Origin: JBBTQZ01 sp964489135 | GTDB lineage: Bacteria > Patescibacteriota > Minisyncoccia > Phycocordibacterales > WO2-35-19 | Assembly (NCBI GenBank): GCA_964489135.1 | Contig: CAZAXK010000003.1 | Span: 1 to 42,173, forward strand | DNA length: 42,173 nt | Direction of reading: 5' to 3' | Shown: piece by piece, positions 1 to 6,939 of the stretch | Layout: every line of letters begins with the position of its first letter | How positions within the stretch are numbered: position 1 is the first letter of the stretch | Notes under the pieces: generated by a model | The model's input: the letters and a program-made list of their open reading frames with translations, nothing else | Database searches by the model: none | What the model was told of the DNA's origin: nothing | Translations under genes and position numbers: made by a program

Positions 1-55
1 TTAGTTAAACCCCCGTTATCGCTCAGAAAGGCAAATAACCAAGCAATTACTTAGT
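1..55. repeat. Contig-end direct repeat (left copy)
   Basis: The first 55 bases are identical to the last 55 bases of the window. An exact overlap of this odd length is what a de Bruijn assembler leaves when a circular or circularly permuted genome closes on itself. The stop codon of the first minus-strand gene (TTA at 51-53) falls in it, and the gene is unaffected when the circle is joined. A true short terminal repeat of a packaged genome is a less likely alternative. Confidence 0.9.
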
Positions 56-863
56 CTTCATCGATATAAGTGTAAGTTCCATCAGATAGTTTATAATTTT
101 CTCTTCTATCCGGGTGTAAGTCAAAGTAAATGTCAAACGCTTCTTTTGAGCTATTTTTAAGCATACCAAAAGAGTTAATATCTTTGCTATAAACCCCAAC
201 CCCAACATTACACCCTGAATCCTCATCAGCAAATGAATATTTGATAGTTACGTTTGGATGTTTTTCTGAAATAATTTGCATCAATTCAGGCACCCCAGAC
301 CAAGCGGTAGAAAAAGTAAATGTATTATTACCTAGTGTTTCACATTCGCTTGAATTCCACTTTGTGCCCCAATTTTCAATACTCCATGAATACCATGTTG
401 CATGTCCGTAACGAATACAGTTTTCAACAGCCGTTAATACTGTTTTTATTCTTTCCTCTTTTGCATCATGTCGATTAATGCTTTCGGTAACCTCTTTTAA
501 CCATTCTTTAACACTTGGATTACTGTATTGGTTTTCTAGTGCCATTGTTAAAGATCCTGACTCAATACCTAAGGATTCTGGCATTGTAATTATTTTGTTG
601 AAATCTGGAAACCTTGTCCACTCCTCTTCAAAATGCTGTACGAATCCATCAGGAATTAAAAAGCACGGTTCCTCACCTCGCATAGTAAATTCACCAGTAG
701 ATTCATTAAGCCATCCATACGTATCCCCTTTTTTATAAGTAATATTTCCGTCAAATGATCTATGAGGAACAGAAGGGTAAAATGTGCTGAATTCTTGTAT
801 AAGTGAATCAATGTCTGATTGTTCACCTATTAGTTCAATTTTGTTTTTGATGTAGTTAGGCAT
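51..863 (-). CDS. DUF1281 / Api92-like protein
   Basis: A 270-aa protein beginning MPNYIKNKIELIG. Its centre and C-terminal half carry the pattern I associate with the ferredoxin-like domain of Api92-like proteins (DUF1281): a YSWSIENWGTKW segment around residues 165-176, then a FSTAWSGVPELM stretch. Proteins of this family occur widely on phages and mobile elements; their biochemical role is unknown to me. It is the last gene of the leftmost minus-strand operon, and its stop codon lies in the contig-end repeat. Its 112-base leader holds a long-range inverted repeat (892-969), and the bases just before the ATG (a TTTACTAAACTTTAAAACTA stretch) match the leader of the gene starting at 37827. 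Family assignment is fairly secure, function open. Confidence 0.75.
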   Translation of the reverse strand: MPNYIKNKIELIGEQSDIDSLIQEFSTFYPSVPHRSFDGNITYKKGDTYGWLNESTGEFTMRGEEPCFLIPDGFVQHFEEEWTRFPDFNKIITMPESLGIESGSLTMALENQYSNPSVKEWLKEVTESINRHDAKEERIKTVLTAVENCIRYGHATWYSWSIENWGTKWNSSECETLGNNTFTFSTAWSGVPELMQIISEKHPNVTIKYSFADEDSGCNVGVGVYSKDINSFGMLKNSSKEAFDIYFDLHPDRRENYKLSDGTYTYIDED

Positions 864-891
864 AAAGTTTTAGTTTTAAAGTTTAGTAAAG

Positions 892-969
892 GCTGCCGGA
901 CACCTCCGTTTATCATTCACCCCTAAGCCTTCCTTTAAAGACTATGTGGTTACTCAGAGATCCGACAGC
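892..969 (-). promoter_or_regulatory. Long-range hairpin in the leader of the DUF1281 gene
   Basis: Bases 892-900 (GCTGCCGGA) pair with 961-969 (TCCGACAGC) at 8 of 9 positions and close a 60-base loop. In transcript orientation the 3' arm is followed by CTTTACT rather than a clean U-run, so it is at best a weak terminator. The segment AAACGGAG just inside the 3' arm is shared with the attenuator leaders near 39735 and 42030. I see no promoter in front of it, so it is probably transcribed by read-through from 1347. The rest of 864-975 shows nothing else. Confidence 0.4.
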
Positions 970-975
970 GCAGTG

Positions 976-1347
976 TTATTTCTGAATTAAGCTATTTGTT
1001 AGCTCTGTTTTGTATAGTGAAATCTGAGTACGAATACCTTCAATGCTGTGAGTAATGGCAGCACTTAACCTTTGCGCATGTTCATACATACCAGCGTATT
1101 CACTTACTTCACCTTCTGCAATTAAAACAGTTTGATTGGCAGAGTATTTTTCATCCGCAAGCTCCCGTATTTTTTCGCCTTTTTTACGCTTATAGAGTGC
1201 GCATGCGTTCCCTTGCACTTCTGCTGCCAGGGCTGTAAGGATCATAAGCCTATCAAGCTTTAAGTTCTTTTCTTCAATCATTTCAGCCGGAGCGGTTAGA
1301 ACGTCATTTATACAATCAAAACACTCTTTTATTTTATTCTTTTCCAT
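976..1347 (-). CDS. Hypothetical protein (helical)
   Basis: A 123-aa protein that I do not recognise. It is rich in E, K and A and looks mostly alpha-helical, with a middle segment around residues 35-75 (LTALAAEVQGNACALYKRKK). No signal peptide, membrane segment or metal motif is visible. Its start overlaps the end of the exonuclease gene by 19 bases, so it is translated from the same message. Position next to an exonuclease and an SSB-like protein hints at a DNA metabolism role, but the sequence itself does not show one. Confidence 0.7.
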   Translation of the reverse strand: MEKNKIKECFDCINDVLTAPAEMIEEKNLKLDRLMILTALAAEVQGNACALYKRKKGEKIRELADEKYSANQTVLIAEGEVSEYAGMYEHAQRLSAAITHSIEGIRTQISLYKTELTNSLIQK

Positions 1348-2018
1348 ACCTCGTAAGTTAGTAGTACATCATTTAGGCACTTGGTTTTAATTTCTTCGAA
1401 TCTGCCAGCTTTATAGAAGTCGTAAATGTCGGCTCCAGTTGTGTCTCCGTTTCCTACTTCTAACCCTAGATACTGTGCAATGTCGGTTAACTTTGTTCTA
1501 TCATCGTAGCGAACACCTGCCCAAATCTCCATTGTATCTTGTATGTTCCTTGCCCACTTGTCAAATGTCAGGATCTTTTTAAGCTGTTCCAGAATGCCAG
1601 ACAAACAAGCGTGAGTACGTAGCATTTGCAAGTCAAAACGGATATTGTGCCCACAAAAAATACTACCAGTAGATCCATGAATATAAAGCCAATCCGTAAA
1701 CTTTAAAAGTAAATCAGTTTCGTCATTCGATGCCCATCTAAAAATACTACCCGTTACAGTATCAAGCGCACAAATACAAACAATTTGCGATCTTACAGCC
1801 TTTAGGGCTCCTTTCTTCCATTCTGTTAACTCAGCTTGGTATTTTTCTTTTTCTTTTTCTAAATGTTCGGTTACTTGCTTTTCTAAATTATCCTTGGTAT
1901 AAACTCGTATTTTTTCAGGATCTTTATAGTTAGCAGGAATTTTAACACCTTCAAACTGAGCGGGATTAAAAACGGGTTCCGAACCTAGCGGAACCGTTTC
2001 AATGTCTAGTACTATCAT
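1329..2018 (-). CDS. 3'-5' exonuclease, PolB exonuclease-like (PF10108 type)
   Basis: A 229-aa DEDD-type nuclease. Exo I is the N-terminal VLDIET motif (D5, E7), Exo II is GHNIRFD (N125, D129), and the last acidic site is in CLNDVLLTYEVW (D217). The stretch GVRYDDRTKLTDIAQYLGL before it is typical of stand-alone PolB-exonuclease-like proteins, which degrade DNA 3' to 5' and in phages usually sit with recombination or SSB genes. No polymerase domain follows, so this is a separate exonuclease. The start overlaps the stop of the upstream gene as ATGA, implying coupled translation. Confidence in the family is high; the substrate in this phage is inferred. Confidence 0.85.
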   Translation of the reverse strand: MIVLDIETVPLGSEPVFNPAQFEGVKIPANYKDPEKIRVYTKDNLEKQVTEHLEKEKEKYQAELTEWKKGALKAVRSQIVCICALDTVTGSIFRWASNDETDLLLKFTDWLYIHGSTGSIFCGHNIRFDLQMLRTHACLSGILEQLKKILTFDKWARNIQDTMEIWAGVRYDDRTKLTDIAQYLGLEVGNGDTTGADIYDFYKAGRFEEIKTKCLNDVLLTYEVWKRIK

Positions 2019-2410
2019 TTTTTAGATTCTAACCAAGTGAGCATTTTATCAGCAAGGGTAAACATATTTTCAGATGTTAATGGCTTACCACCGCTGTTTG
2101 GCTGCCAAGAGGCAATAAGAACGTCTTTTGCATAACTGAGGGCAAACCCTGCGTTATTAACTGGTTTACTGAATCCACCACCGCCTGAGCTTTTAGGCTT
2201 ATTAAACTTAATCTTATTAGGATAGTTTCCGTTCGGTGTTAGTTCGTATTCGTGTTCTGTCCCTATTTCGTAATCCGGTGGCAGCTCCTTTTGAAGTCCG
2301 CACTGACCCCTATCTCCGTTTTCAAATTCAACATCGTGAAAATAAACGGTTCCTTTTCCGCTGTCCCAAGGTTTGGTAAACTGGATTTTAACAATCTTAC
2401 TCTTTTTCAT
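2015..2410 (-). CDS. Putative OB-fold ssDNA-binding-like protein
   Basis: A 131-aa protein. Residues 1-70 look like a small beta-barrel: alternating hydrophobic strands with KIVKIQFTKPWDSGKGTVYF, then VEFENGDRGQCG and EYELTPNGNYPNKIKF. A glycine/serine linker follows (KSSGGGGFSKP) and a helical C-terminal domain. Phage single-stranded-DNA-binding proteins often look like this, although the acidic C-terminal tip of bacterial SSB is absent. The gene is immediately upstream of the 3'-5' exonuclease with an ATGA overlap, which fits an SSB/exonuclease pair. The call is by pattern and context only; a non-SSB OB-fold protein is the main alternative. Confidence 0.5.
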   Translation of the reverse strand: MKKSKIVKIQFTKPWDSGKGTVYFHDVEFENGDRGQCGLQKELPPDYEIGTEHEYELTPNGNYPNKIKFNKPKSSGGGGFSKPVNNAGFALSYAKDVLIASWQPNSGGKPLTSENMFTLADKMLTWLESKK

Positions 2411-2422
2411 CGTATAACGTTT

Positions 2423-2713
2423 TTAAATTTTCGAAAAGTCAGTATTTAATAGTTTAGTTTTTAATGCTTCGTTGTGCTTTTGTATTTCCTCGGTAGGTAT
2501 TAAAGCGTGCAAACTGATAAGAGTACTAATTGAGTATGTGTAAACAAATCCGTTAAGAGTAGTAGATAGTACTCCATCTTTTAACTCAAGTTGTGTATCC
2601 TCCGCCCATTCTTCAGCCTCATCCATTGTAGCGCCACCGTCTATGTACTGTTGGAAAATAGCCTTTCTAACCATCGATTCGAAAAGGGCCCCGTATATTG
2701 TGTAGTTATCCAT
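2423..2713 (-). CDS. Hypothetical protein
   Basis: A 96-aa acidic protein that I do not recognise. It has helical segments with an AEEWAEDTQLEL stretch and a small beta region (GVLSTTLNGFVYTYSIS). No metal motif, signal or membrane segment is seen. It overlaps the HTH gene by 8 bases at its start and is separated from the next gene by 12 bases, so it belongs to the same minus-strand operon. Confidence 0.7.
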   Translation of the reverse strand: MDNYTIYGALFESMVRKAIFQQYIDGGATMDEAEEWAEDTQLELKDGVLSTTLNGFVYTYSISTLISLHALIPTEEIQKHNEALKTKLLNTDFSKI

Positions 2714-2909
2714 GTTCGTAAAGTTTAAATGCGTTGTAAATCTTTTTTTGGGTATCTGGTTTCATGTTCTTTTCTCCCGTGGAATATTTACGTAGGTTGT
2801 GCCCATCAATTCCGACTATACGGCCAAACGTATCCCATGAAATACCTAATGCCTCTTTTTTGATTTGTAGCCACTTTGGGCTAACTCCTATCCATCCGCT
2901 CTTACTCAT
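2706..2909 (-). CDS. Small XRE/Cro-like helix-turn-helix protein
   Basis: A 67-aa protein made almost entirely of one Cro/C1-type DNA-binding domain. The segment GISWDTFGRIVGIDGHNLRK (about residues 23-42) has the two-helix layout with the recognition helix IDGHNLRKYSTG, followed by an STGEKNMKPDT turn and a last helix. It is the second gene after the leftward promoter, so it is a good candidate for a repressor or Cro-like regulator of the divergent promoters between 3082 and 3338. It lacks a dimerisation or cleavage domain of a CI-type repressor. Confidence 0.7.
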   Translation of the reverse strand: MSKSGWIGVSPKWLQIKKEALGISWDTFGRIVGIDGHNLRKYSTGEKNMKPDTQKKIYNAFKLYEHG

Positions 2910-2910
2910 A

Positions 2911-3081
2911 TTAAAATAGTGATTTGATACCTTTGATTAAAGACTCAAGAGAAATACTTCTAAAGTCTATTGTGTTTACACTTACACATACTTCTGTGCT
3001 TACTTCGATCCCTTCAAGCAACCAAGAAGATTCACTCATAAAAGAGTCGTTATTACTAGATGTGTGTGGTAGTGTGTACAT
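2911..3081 (-). CDS. Small unknown protein, first gene of leftward operon
   Basis: A 56-aa open frame from ATG at 3081 to TAA at 2913-2911, ending one base before the HTH gene starts. It begins MYTLPHTSSNN, is rich in serine and acidic residues and ends in a hydrophobic ESLIKGIKSLF. I do not recognise it. Support comes from position: a promoter match lies about 30 bases upstream, leaving a short AT-rich leader, and the frame ends exactly where the next gene begins. A leader without coding function is the alternative. Confidence 0.5.
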   Translation of the reverse strand: MYTLPHTSSNNDSFMSESSWLLEGIEVSTEVCVSVNTIDFRSISLESLIKGIKSLF

Positions 3082-3110
3082 GTTGTTATCTGTTTTAATT
3101 ATTTATACGT

Positions 3111-3141
3111 CAAAGATACCTCAAAGTTACCCGAAAGCAAG
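3111..3141 (-). promoter_or_regulatory. Leftward promoter (Bacteroidota type)
   Basis: Read on the minus strand there is CTTG (3141-3138), 19 bases, then TATCTTTG (3118-3111), a full match to the -7 consensus TAnnTTTG and three of four at -33. A second overlapping choice is TAACTTTG (3129-3122) with TTTT 20 bases upstream. Either would start the transcript of the 56-aa gene and the left operon with a leader of about 25-35 bases. The bases between here and the rightward promoter are strongly AT-rich and hold no gene. Confidence 0.65.
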
Positions 3142-3239
3142 AAAAAGATAAAATATTTTTTAGTGGTCAAATATCTATTGAATTTATTGTACTAAGTAAT
3201 AAGTAGTTATAAAAAAGATAGAAAATAATAGATAAATAA

Positions 3240-3271
3240 TTTGCATTTGGGGTATGTTTAGGGTAACTTTG
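3240..3271 (+). promoter_or_regulatory. Rightward promoter (Bacteroidota type)
   Basis: TTTG at 3240-3243, 20 bases, then TAACTTTG at 3264-3271. This matches the Bacteroides-type consensus TTTG-N19-21-TAnnTTTG at every defined base. Transcription would begin near 3278 and run into the DUF3560 gene at 3339. The 11-mer GGGTAACTTTG at 3261-3271 recurs inverted at 3122-3132 over the leftward promoter, so both may be bound by one regulator. Confidence 0.75.
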
Positions 3272-3338
3272 TTTCCAGTTAAACGTTAAAGATAGTACAA
3301 ACAAAAAGCGGGGGACAGCGATCTGAACAAAAACGATT

Positions 3339-3989
3339 ATGGCTGCTACTTACTATAAATATGCTCCCAATGTGTTCCTTGCTAAAACCGAAGAAAAACT
3401 TCAGAGAGGGGATACTATCATGGTTACCACCAAATATGGCAAAGATAACGAGTGCATAGTTTGTAATCTAGTGGCTGATTACGGAAAGGGTTTTTATTAC
3501 TACTCGATAGTTCGCGCTGATGGGTTTGATAGCCGTAAAAGAGCCCTTTTGAAGGCTGGTAGGTATATTGATTGGGCAGAGTCGGCAGATAAAAAAAGCG
3601 ATGAATATTTCGAGAAATCAAAAAAAGATAATGCATTCCTTTCGCTTGCTGAGCCAATAAAAATAGGTCACCACTCCGAAAAGCGTCACCGTAAAATCAT
3701 TGATCAAGCGTGGAATAACACTGGTAAAATGGTTGCCGAAATGGAAAAGGCAAAAGAGCATTTAAGAAAGTCTGAGTATTGGGAAGGCAAGGCAGAAGAA
3801 ATTAATTTATCGATGCCAGAAAGCCTTGAATACTTCCAATTTAAGCTTGAAAAAGCCCGGGAGTATCATGCAGGATTGAAAAATGGCACTATTGAGCGTG
3901 GGCATTCCTTCTCTTTGACTTATGCAAATAAGGATGTCAAAGATCTTGAAAAGAAAGTAGATTTAGCCCTAAAACTTTGGGGGATTTAA
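3339..3989 (+). CDS. DUF3560 domain protein
   Basis: A 216-aa protein. Residues from about 75 to 150 match what I know as DUF3560: a coiled, charged stretch, then EPIKIGHHSEKRHRKIIDQ with its invariant-looking GHHSEKRHR motif, then a helix of EMEKAKEHLRKSEYWEGKAE. The N-terminal 75 residues form a small beta domain (RGDTIMVTTKYGKDNECIVC). The family is common on plasmids and phages and its role is unknown to me. It is the first gene after the rightward promoter, so it is probably expressed early. The C-terminal coiled segment (residues 155-210) is again charged and helical. Confidence 0.8.
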   Translation: MAATYYKYAPNVFLAKTEEKLQRGDTIMVTTKYGKDNECIVCNLVADYGKGFYYYSIVRADGFDSRKRALLKAGRYIDWAESADKKSDEYFEKSKKDNAFLSLAEPIKIGHHSEKRHRKIIDQAWNNTGKMVAEMEKAKEHLRKSEYWEGKAEEINLSMPESLEYFQFKLEKAREYHAGLKNGTIERGHSFSLTYANKDVKDLEKKVDLALKLWGI

Positions 3990-3997
3990 TAACCTTT

Positions 3998-4033
3998 TTG
4001 TTCCCCCGACCCCTAAGCGCTAAGGGGGAGCAA
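3998..4033 (+). terminator. GC-rich hairpin after the DUF3560 gene
   Basis: TTGTTCCCCC (3998-4007) pairs with GGGGGAGCAA (4024-4033) over 10 positions with one G-U pair, around a 16-base loop that contains the AGCGCT palindrome. Only three T residues follow, so it is a weak terminator or an mRNA processing and stability hairpin. It sits between the DUF3560 gene and the hexapeptide-repeat gene. Confidence 0.45.
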
Positions 4034-4049
4034 TTTAAACTATACTACT

Positions 4050-4822
4050 ATGAAAAAAATATATTTATGGGTTATCGGTTCGGGATGGACTGAATTTCAA
4101 TACGAAAACTTATCAGATTTAAAGGCTGAGTTTGAAAGTAGAAAAATTACGATCGGGGACTATGCGACGATCGGGGACTATGCGAAGATCGGGGACTATG
4201 CGACGATCGGGGACTCTGCGAAGATCGGGGACTATGCGACGATCGGGGACTCTGCGACGATCTGGGACTATGCGACGATCGGGTACTCTGCGACGATCGG
4301 GTACTCTGCGACGATCGGGGACTCTGCGACGATCGGGTACTCTGCGACGATCGGGGACTATGCGACGATCGGGTACTCTGCGACGATCGGGGACTCTGCG
4401 AAGATCGGGGACTATGCGACGATCGGGGACTCTGCGANNNNNNNNNNNNNNNNNNNNNNNNNNNNNNNNNNNNNNNNNNNNNNNNNNNNNNNNNNNNNNN
4501 NNNNNNNNNNNNNNNNNNNNNNNNNNNNNNNNNNNNNACGATCGGGGACTCTGCGAAGATCGGGGACTATGCGACGATCGGGGACTCTGCGAAGATCGGG
4601 TACTCTGCGAAGATCGTAAAAAGCTTATTCATTACAGGCTCAAAACATACTGTAAACTGGTGGGGGTTAGGAGTGATAAAAATTGGCTGCAAAACGCACA
4701 CCATAGAAGAATGGGAGCAAATGTATGCCGAAATTGGAGAAAGTGAATCGTACTCAAAATCTGAAATAGAAGAGTACAAAGGATACATAGAAATTTGCAA
4801 ATTACTTCAGAGTAAAATTTAA
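4050..4822 (+). CDS. Hexapeptide-repeat (left-handed beta-helix) protein, split by assembly gap
   Basis: The frame starts MKKIYLWVIGSGWTEFQYEN, passes into at least 20 tandem hexads of the form (T/K)IG(D/Y)(Y/S)A, and ends in a non-repeat C-terminal domain (residues of the form NWWGLGVIKIGCKTHTIEEW and EIEEYKGYIEIC) stopping at 4822. Hexads with isoleucine at the second position are the signature of the left-handed beta-helix seen in hexapeptide acyltransferases, but no catalytic histidine lies in the coils, so an enzyme role is unproven. One hundred Ns at 4438-4537 break the frame; a real gap of 17 bases plus multiples of 18 would restore it. I recall similar N-repeat-C architectures as hypothetical proteins in other phages. 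Confidence 0.75.
4149..4609 (+). repeat. 18-bp tandem repeat array coding hexads
   Basis: Sixteen complete 18-base units lie before the gap (4149-4436) and four after it (4538-4609), each a variant of ACGATCGGGGACTATGCG. Differences between units are confined to four sites: ACG/AAG, GAC/TAC, TAT/TCT and a single GGG/TGG. All are G:C to T:A type transversions. All three forward frames of the unit are open, so the long frames in the other two phases are side effects. Confidence 0.95.
4438..4537. other. Scaffold gap (100 N)
   Basis: Exactly one hundred N residues inside the 18-bp repeat array. This is a placeholder length put in by a scaffolder where reads could not span the repeat; the true length and number of repeat units are unknown. 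Confidence 0.98.
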
Positions 4823-4827
4823 CTACT

Positions 4828-5106
4828 ATGAGCACAGACAGAGCCAACAATTTACTATCACACATTAGATCCTTTGGAGTTCAATGGGGTGAGGAATCAG
4901 CCGAAATAGTTAAATCAGCAGATCACAATATACAGCAGATTGAATATTTCCCTGAGTGGTTGGGTGGGGGTGTGTGCTTTAATGGGCAGCATCATACGAT
5001 TGTTATGCTTTATTTTGAGCCAAGACCACAACAATCTTGCGAGGCCCGTCCTAAAAACCTATGGGACGGTGAGAGTTACCAACCATTTATAAACTGGGAG
5101 ATATGA
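4828..5106 (+). CDS. Hypothetical protein
   Basis: A 92-aa protein that I do not recognise. It is a compact mixed alpha/beta protein with several aromatic residues (EYFPEWLGGGVCFNGQHH, then MLYFEPRP). No signal or membrane segment is visible. It follows the hexapeptide-repeat gene after 5 bases and uses the same kind of leader (TTTAACTACTATG). After it, 5107-5204 holds only a 24-codon open frame. Confidence 0.65.
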   Translation: MSTDRANNLLSHIRSFGVQWGEESAEIVKSADHNIQQIEYFPEWLGGGVCFNGQHHTIVMLYFEPRPQQSCEARPKNLWDGESYQPFINWEI

Positions 5107-5204
5107 GAACCCAGAACTTTTATGAGAGTAATTTTCATTATCTTATTTACTAATAGAGTTGTAAACGCACTTAAAAAACTGTATGAAAGAGATTGAATTA
5201 AACA

Positions 5205-5549
5205 ATGGATGTATTCCCAAAATTTATAATAGAAACAGACCACCAAGAAGGCGATTGTCTGATAGTGGCAAAATGCACTTACCACAAACAACTTGCAACC
5301 GATATTACAAAAGTAAAAGGCGGTGGCTGGTGGACACTTGATAGAGATAATTCAATATTCACTTTAAGCGGTGATAGTCACGATTTTGGAAGGGCAAAGA
5401 TTGAAGATATTGCAAGTTGTGTTCAACGTAAAAAAGTGTTTTCAAGTGCATCTTTGACACGAAACTTTACAGACAATTTTAAATTTCAATACAGAAATGA
5501 AGTTGGCGAAATTATCGATTTGGAAAAGTATGGTAGCAATGACTGCTAA
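5205..5549 (+). CDS. Hypothetical protein with GGGWWTLDR-like core
   Basis: A 114-aa protein. Its core has the pattern KCTYHKQLATDITKVKGGGW, WTLDRDNSIFTLSGDSHDFG and then IEDIASCVQRKKVF. I recall proteins of this pattern (VKGGGW followed by a strand and SxDFGRA) in Bacteroidota phages and conjugative elements, always without a known function. It looks like a small beta-rich cytosolic protein. The stretch 5550-5667 after it holds no gene I trust, only a 19-codon frame at 5596. Confidence 0.65.
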   Translation: MDVFPKFIIETDHQEGDCLIVAKCTYHKQLATDITKVKGGGWWTLDRDNSIFTLSGDSHDFGRAKIEDIASCVQRKKVFSSASLTRNFTDNFKFQYRNEVGEIIDLEKYGSNDC

Positions 5550-5667
5550 CGTTTTCGGGATTGAACAAAAAGAACGCATTGAAAAGGTTTAAACTATGGT
5601 AGGCGAAGAAGTAGAAGTAAGAAAGACTTTAACATTTTTCACAAAATTAGACTAAACAGGTATACAA

Positions 5668-6249
5668 ATGAAAAAACTAACTGAAGAAGACTACATACAA
5701 GTAAGCGAAGAAACCGGACTGGAACTTGCGCTAATAAAAACAGTGGCAGCGGTTGAGGGTTCAGGGTCTGGATTCGATAAAGACGGTGACATAAAGATCC
5801 TGTTTGAAGGGCATGTATTTTACAAGCACCTTTCACGGCTAGGGATTGCTCAAAAGACAGCCGCTCAATTCCCTAAAGTTTGCTATCCAAAATGGACCAA
5901 ACAGTTTTATACAGGGTCAAATCGTGGGGAGTGGGTAAGGATGAACATAGCTCAAACAGTTAACGAGGAAGCCGCTTTAAAATCCGCATCGTTTGGCTTA
6001 TTTCAGGTACTTGGGGAGAACTTTGAAGCCGCTGGATACTCAACTGTATTTGAAATGGTAAAAGCGTATAACACGGGAGAAAAGGAACATTTGAAAAGCT
6101 TTATTAATTTCATAGCGCATGAAGATATTATCGGTTACTTGGTTACTAAAGATTGGAGAAACTTCGCACGAAGATATAACGGTCCTGGATATGAAGCCAA
6201 TAAATATCATATTAAACTGGCAGAAGCGTACGCAAAATTCAAGAAATAA
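5668..6249 (+). CDS. Endolysin, N-acetylmuramidase family (PF11860 type)
   Basis: A 193-aa peptidoglycan hydrolase. The segment LIKTVAAVEGSGSGF places the likely catalytic glutamate at E30, ILFEGHVFYKHL follows at about residues 44-55, and ALKSASFGLFQVLGENFEAAGY (about 109-130) is the second signature of the family. It would cleave the glycan backbone of the host cell wall at lysis. There is no signal peptide, so a holin or similar must let it through the inner membrane; candidates are at 10903, 11310 and 34769. Its stop overlaps the next start as TAATG. Length is normal for a single catalytic domain without a cell-wall-binding domain. Confidence 0.88.
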   Translation: MKKLTEEDYIQVSEETGLELALIKTVAAVEGSGSGFDKDGDIKILFEGHVFYKHLSRLGIAQKTAAQFPKVCYPKWTKQFYTGSNRGEWVRMNIAQTVNEEAALKSASFGLFQVLGENFEAAGYSTVFEMVKAYNTGEKEHLKSFINFIAHEDIIGYLVTKDWRNFARRYNGPGYEANKYHIKLAEAYAKFKK

Positions 6250-6926
6250 TGGGAAGGGTACTTATAGCATGCGAAGAAAGTCAAACAGTATGTAAGGCTT
6301 TTAGAGAACTAGGGCACGAGGCGTATTCATGCGATATCCAGGAGTGCAGCGGGGGACATCCAGAATGGCACTTTCATCAAGACGTATTCGAGGTAATTGA
6401 AAATAATGGTCCTTGGGATTTAATGATTGCTCACCCACCGTGTACTTATCTTTCGTATGCCGGTATTGGTTGGTTTAATATTGAAAAATACGGAGACAAG
6501 GCAAAACAAAGAATAATTTATAGAGAGGAAGCATTACAGTTCTTTATAAAACTTTGGAAAGTAAATATACCAAGGATATGTATAGAAAATCCTAGGGGAT
6601 ATGCCGGCAAATTTATACAGCCAAGGCAGCTTATCCACCCTTATTATTTCGGTGATTCAGATAAAAAATTGACGCACCTTTGGCTTAAAAATTTACCACG
6701 ATTGCAAGGATTAATAGAGGTAGCTGAGAATAAAAAAAAGTATGAGCCAGAACCTATTTACATAGACAAGTCAGGTAAAAAAAGATACTTTACCGATGCT
6801 AAGAGCGCAAAAGGAGGACAATCAGAAAGAAGAAAAGAAAGAAGTAAAACATTCCCAGGAATAGCCACTGCAATGGCTGAGCAATGGGGTAAATTACTTG
6901 GTAATAAATTTGCAAAAGTGATATAA
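6249..6926 (+). CDS. DNA cytosine methyltransferase-like protein
   Basis: A 225-aa protein. HPPCTYLSYAG (residues 62-72) matches motif IV of C5-cytosine methyltransferases with the catalytic cysteine at C65, and ICIENPRGYAG (about 110-120) resembles motif VI (ENP in place of ENV). The N-terminus VLIACEESQTVCKAFRE is like the shortened SAM-binding motif I seen in phage members of this group. It is shorter than a full restriction-type m5C enzyme and has no clear target-recognition domain, so it may modify a very short site or act on nucleotides. It is coupled to the endolysin gene. The last 18 bases hold the -33 element of the promoter for the non-coding RNA. Confidence 0.7.
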   Translation: MGRVLIACEESQTVCKAFRELGHEAYSCDIQECSGGHPEWHFHQDVFEVIENNGPWDLMIAHPPCTYLSYAGIGWFNIEKYGDKAKQRIIYREEALQFFIKLWKVNIPRICIENPRGYAGKFIQPRQLIHPYYFGDSDKKLTHLWLKNLPRLQGLIEVAENKKKYEPEPIYIDKSGKKRYFTDAKSAKGGQSERRKERSKTFPGIATAMAEQWGKLLGNKFAKVI

Positions 6927-6939
6927 GTTACTACCTTTG
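6909..6939 (+). promoter_or_regulatory. Promoter of the 760-nt non-coding unit
   Basis: TTTG at 6909-6912, 19 bases, then TACCTTTG at 6932-6939, an exact match to the Bacteroidota consensus. The start point predicted a few bases downstream coincides with the first base of a 10-bp stem at 6944. Confidence 0.8.

Noticed and set aside
2924..3151. Plus-strand 75-codon frame over the divergent promoter region
   Set aside because: It lies opposite the 56-aa minus-strand gene and over the leftward promoter, with no start context or motif.
4149..4609. Diversity-generating retroelement template or variable repeat
   Set aside because: No reverse transcriptase, and differences are not restricted to adenine positions.
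4132..4746. Long open frames in the other two phases of the 18-bp repeat (RRSGTM- and DRGLC-type peptides)
   Set aside because: All three phases of the repeat unit lack stops, so these are artefacts of the repeat. The IGDYA phase has a proper start, unique N- and C-terminal domains and a stop.
5122..5196. A 24-codon ATG frame (MRVIFIILFTNRVVNALKKL) between two hypothetical genes
   Set aside because: Too short, no good leader, no overlap with neighbours, and another short ATG frame competes in the same place.
5596..5655. A 19-codon ATG frame with a TTTAAACT leader
   Set aside because: The leader fits this genome but 19 residues without any motif are not enough to call a gene.
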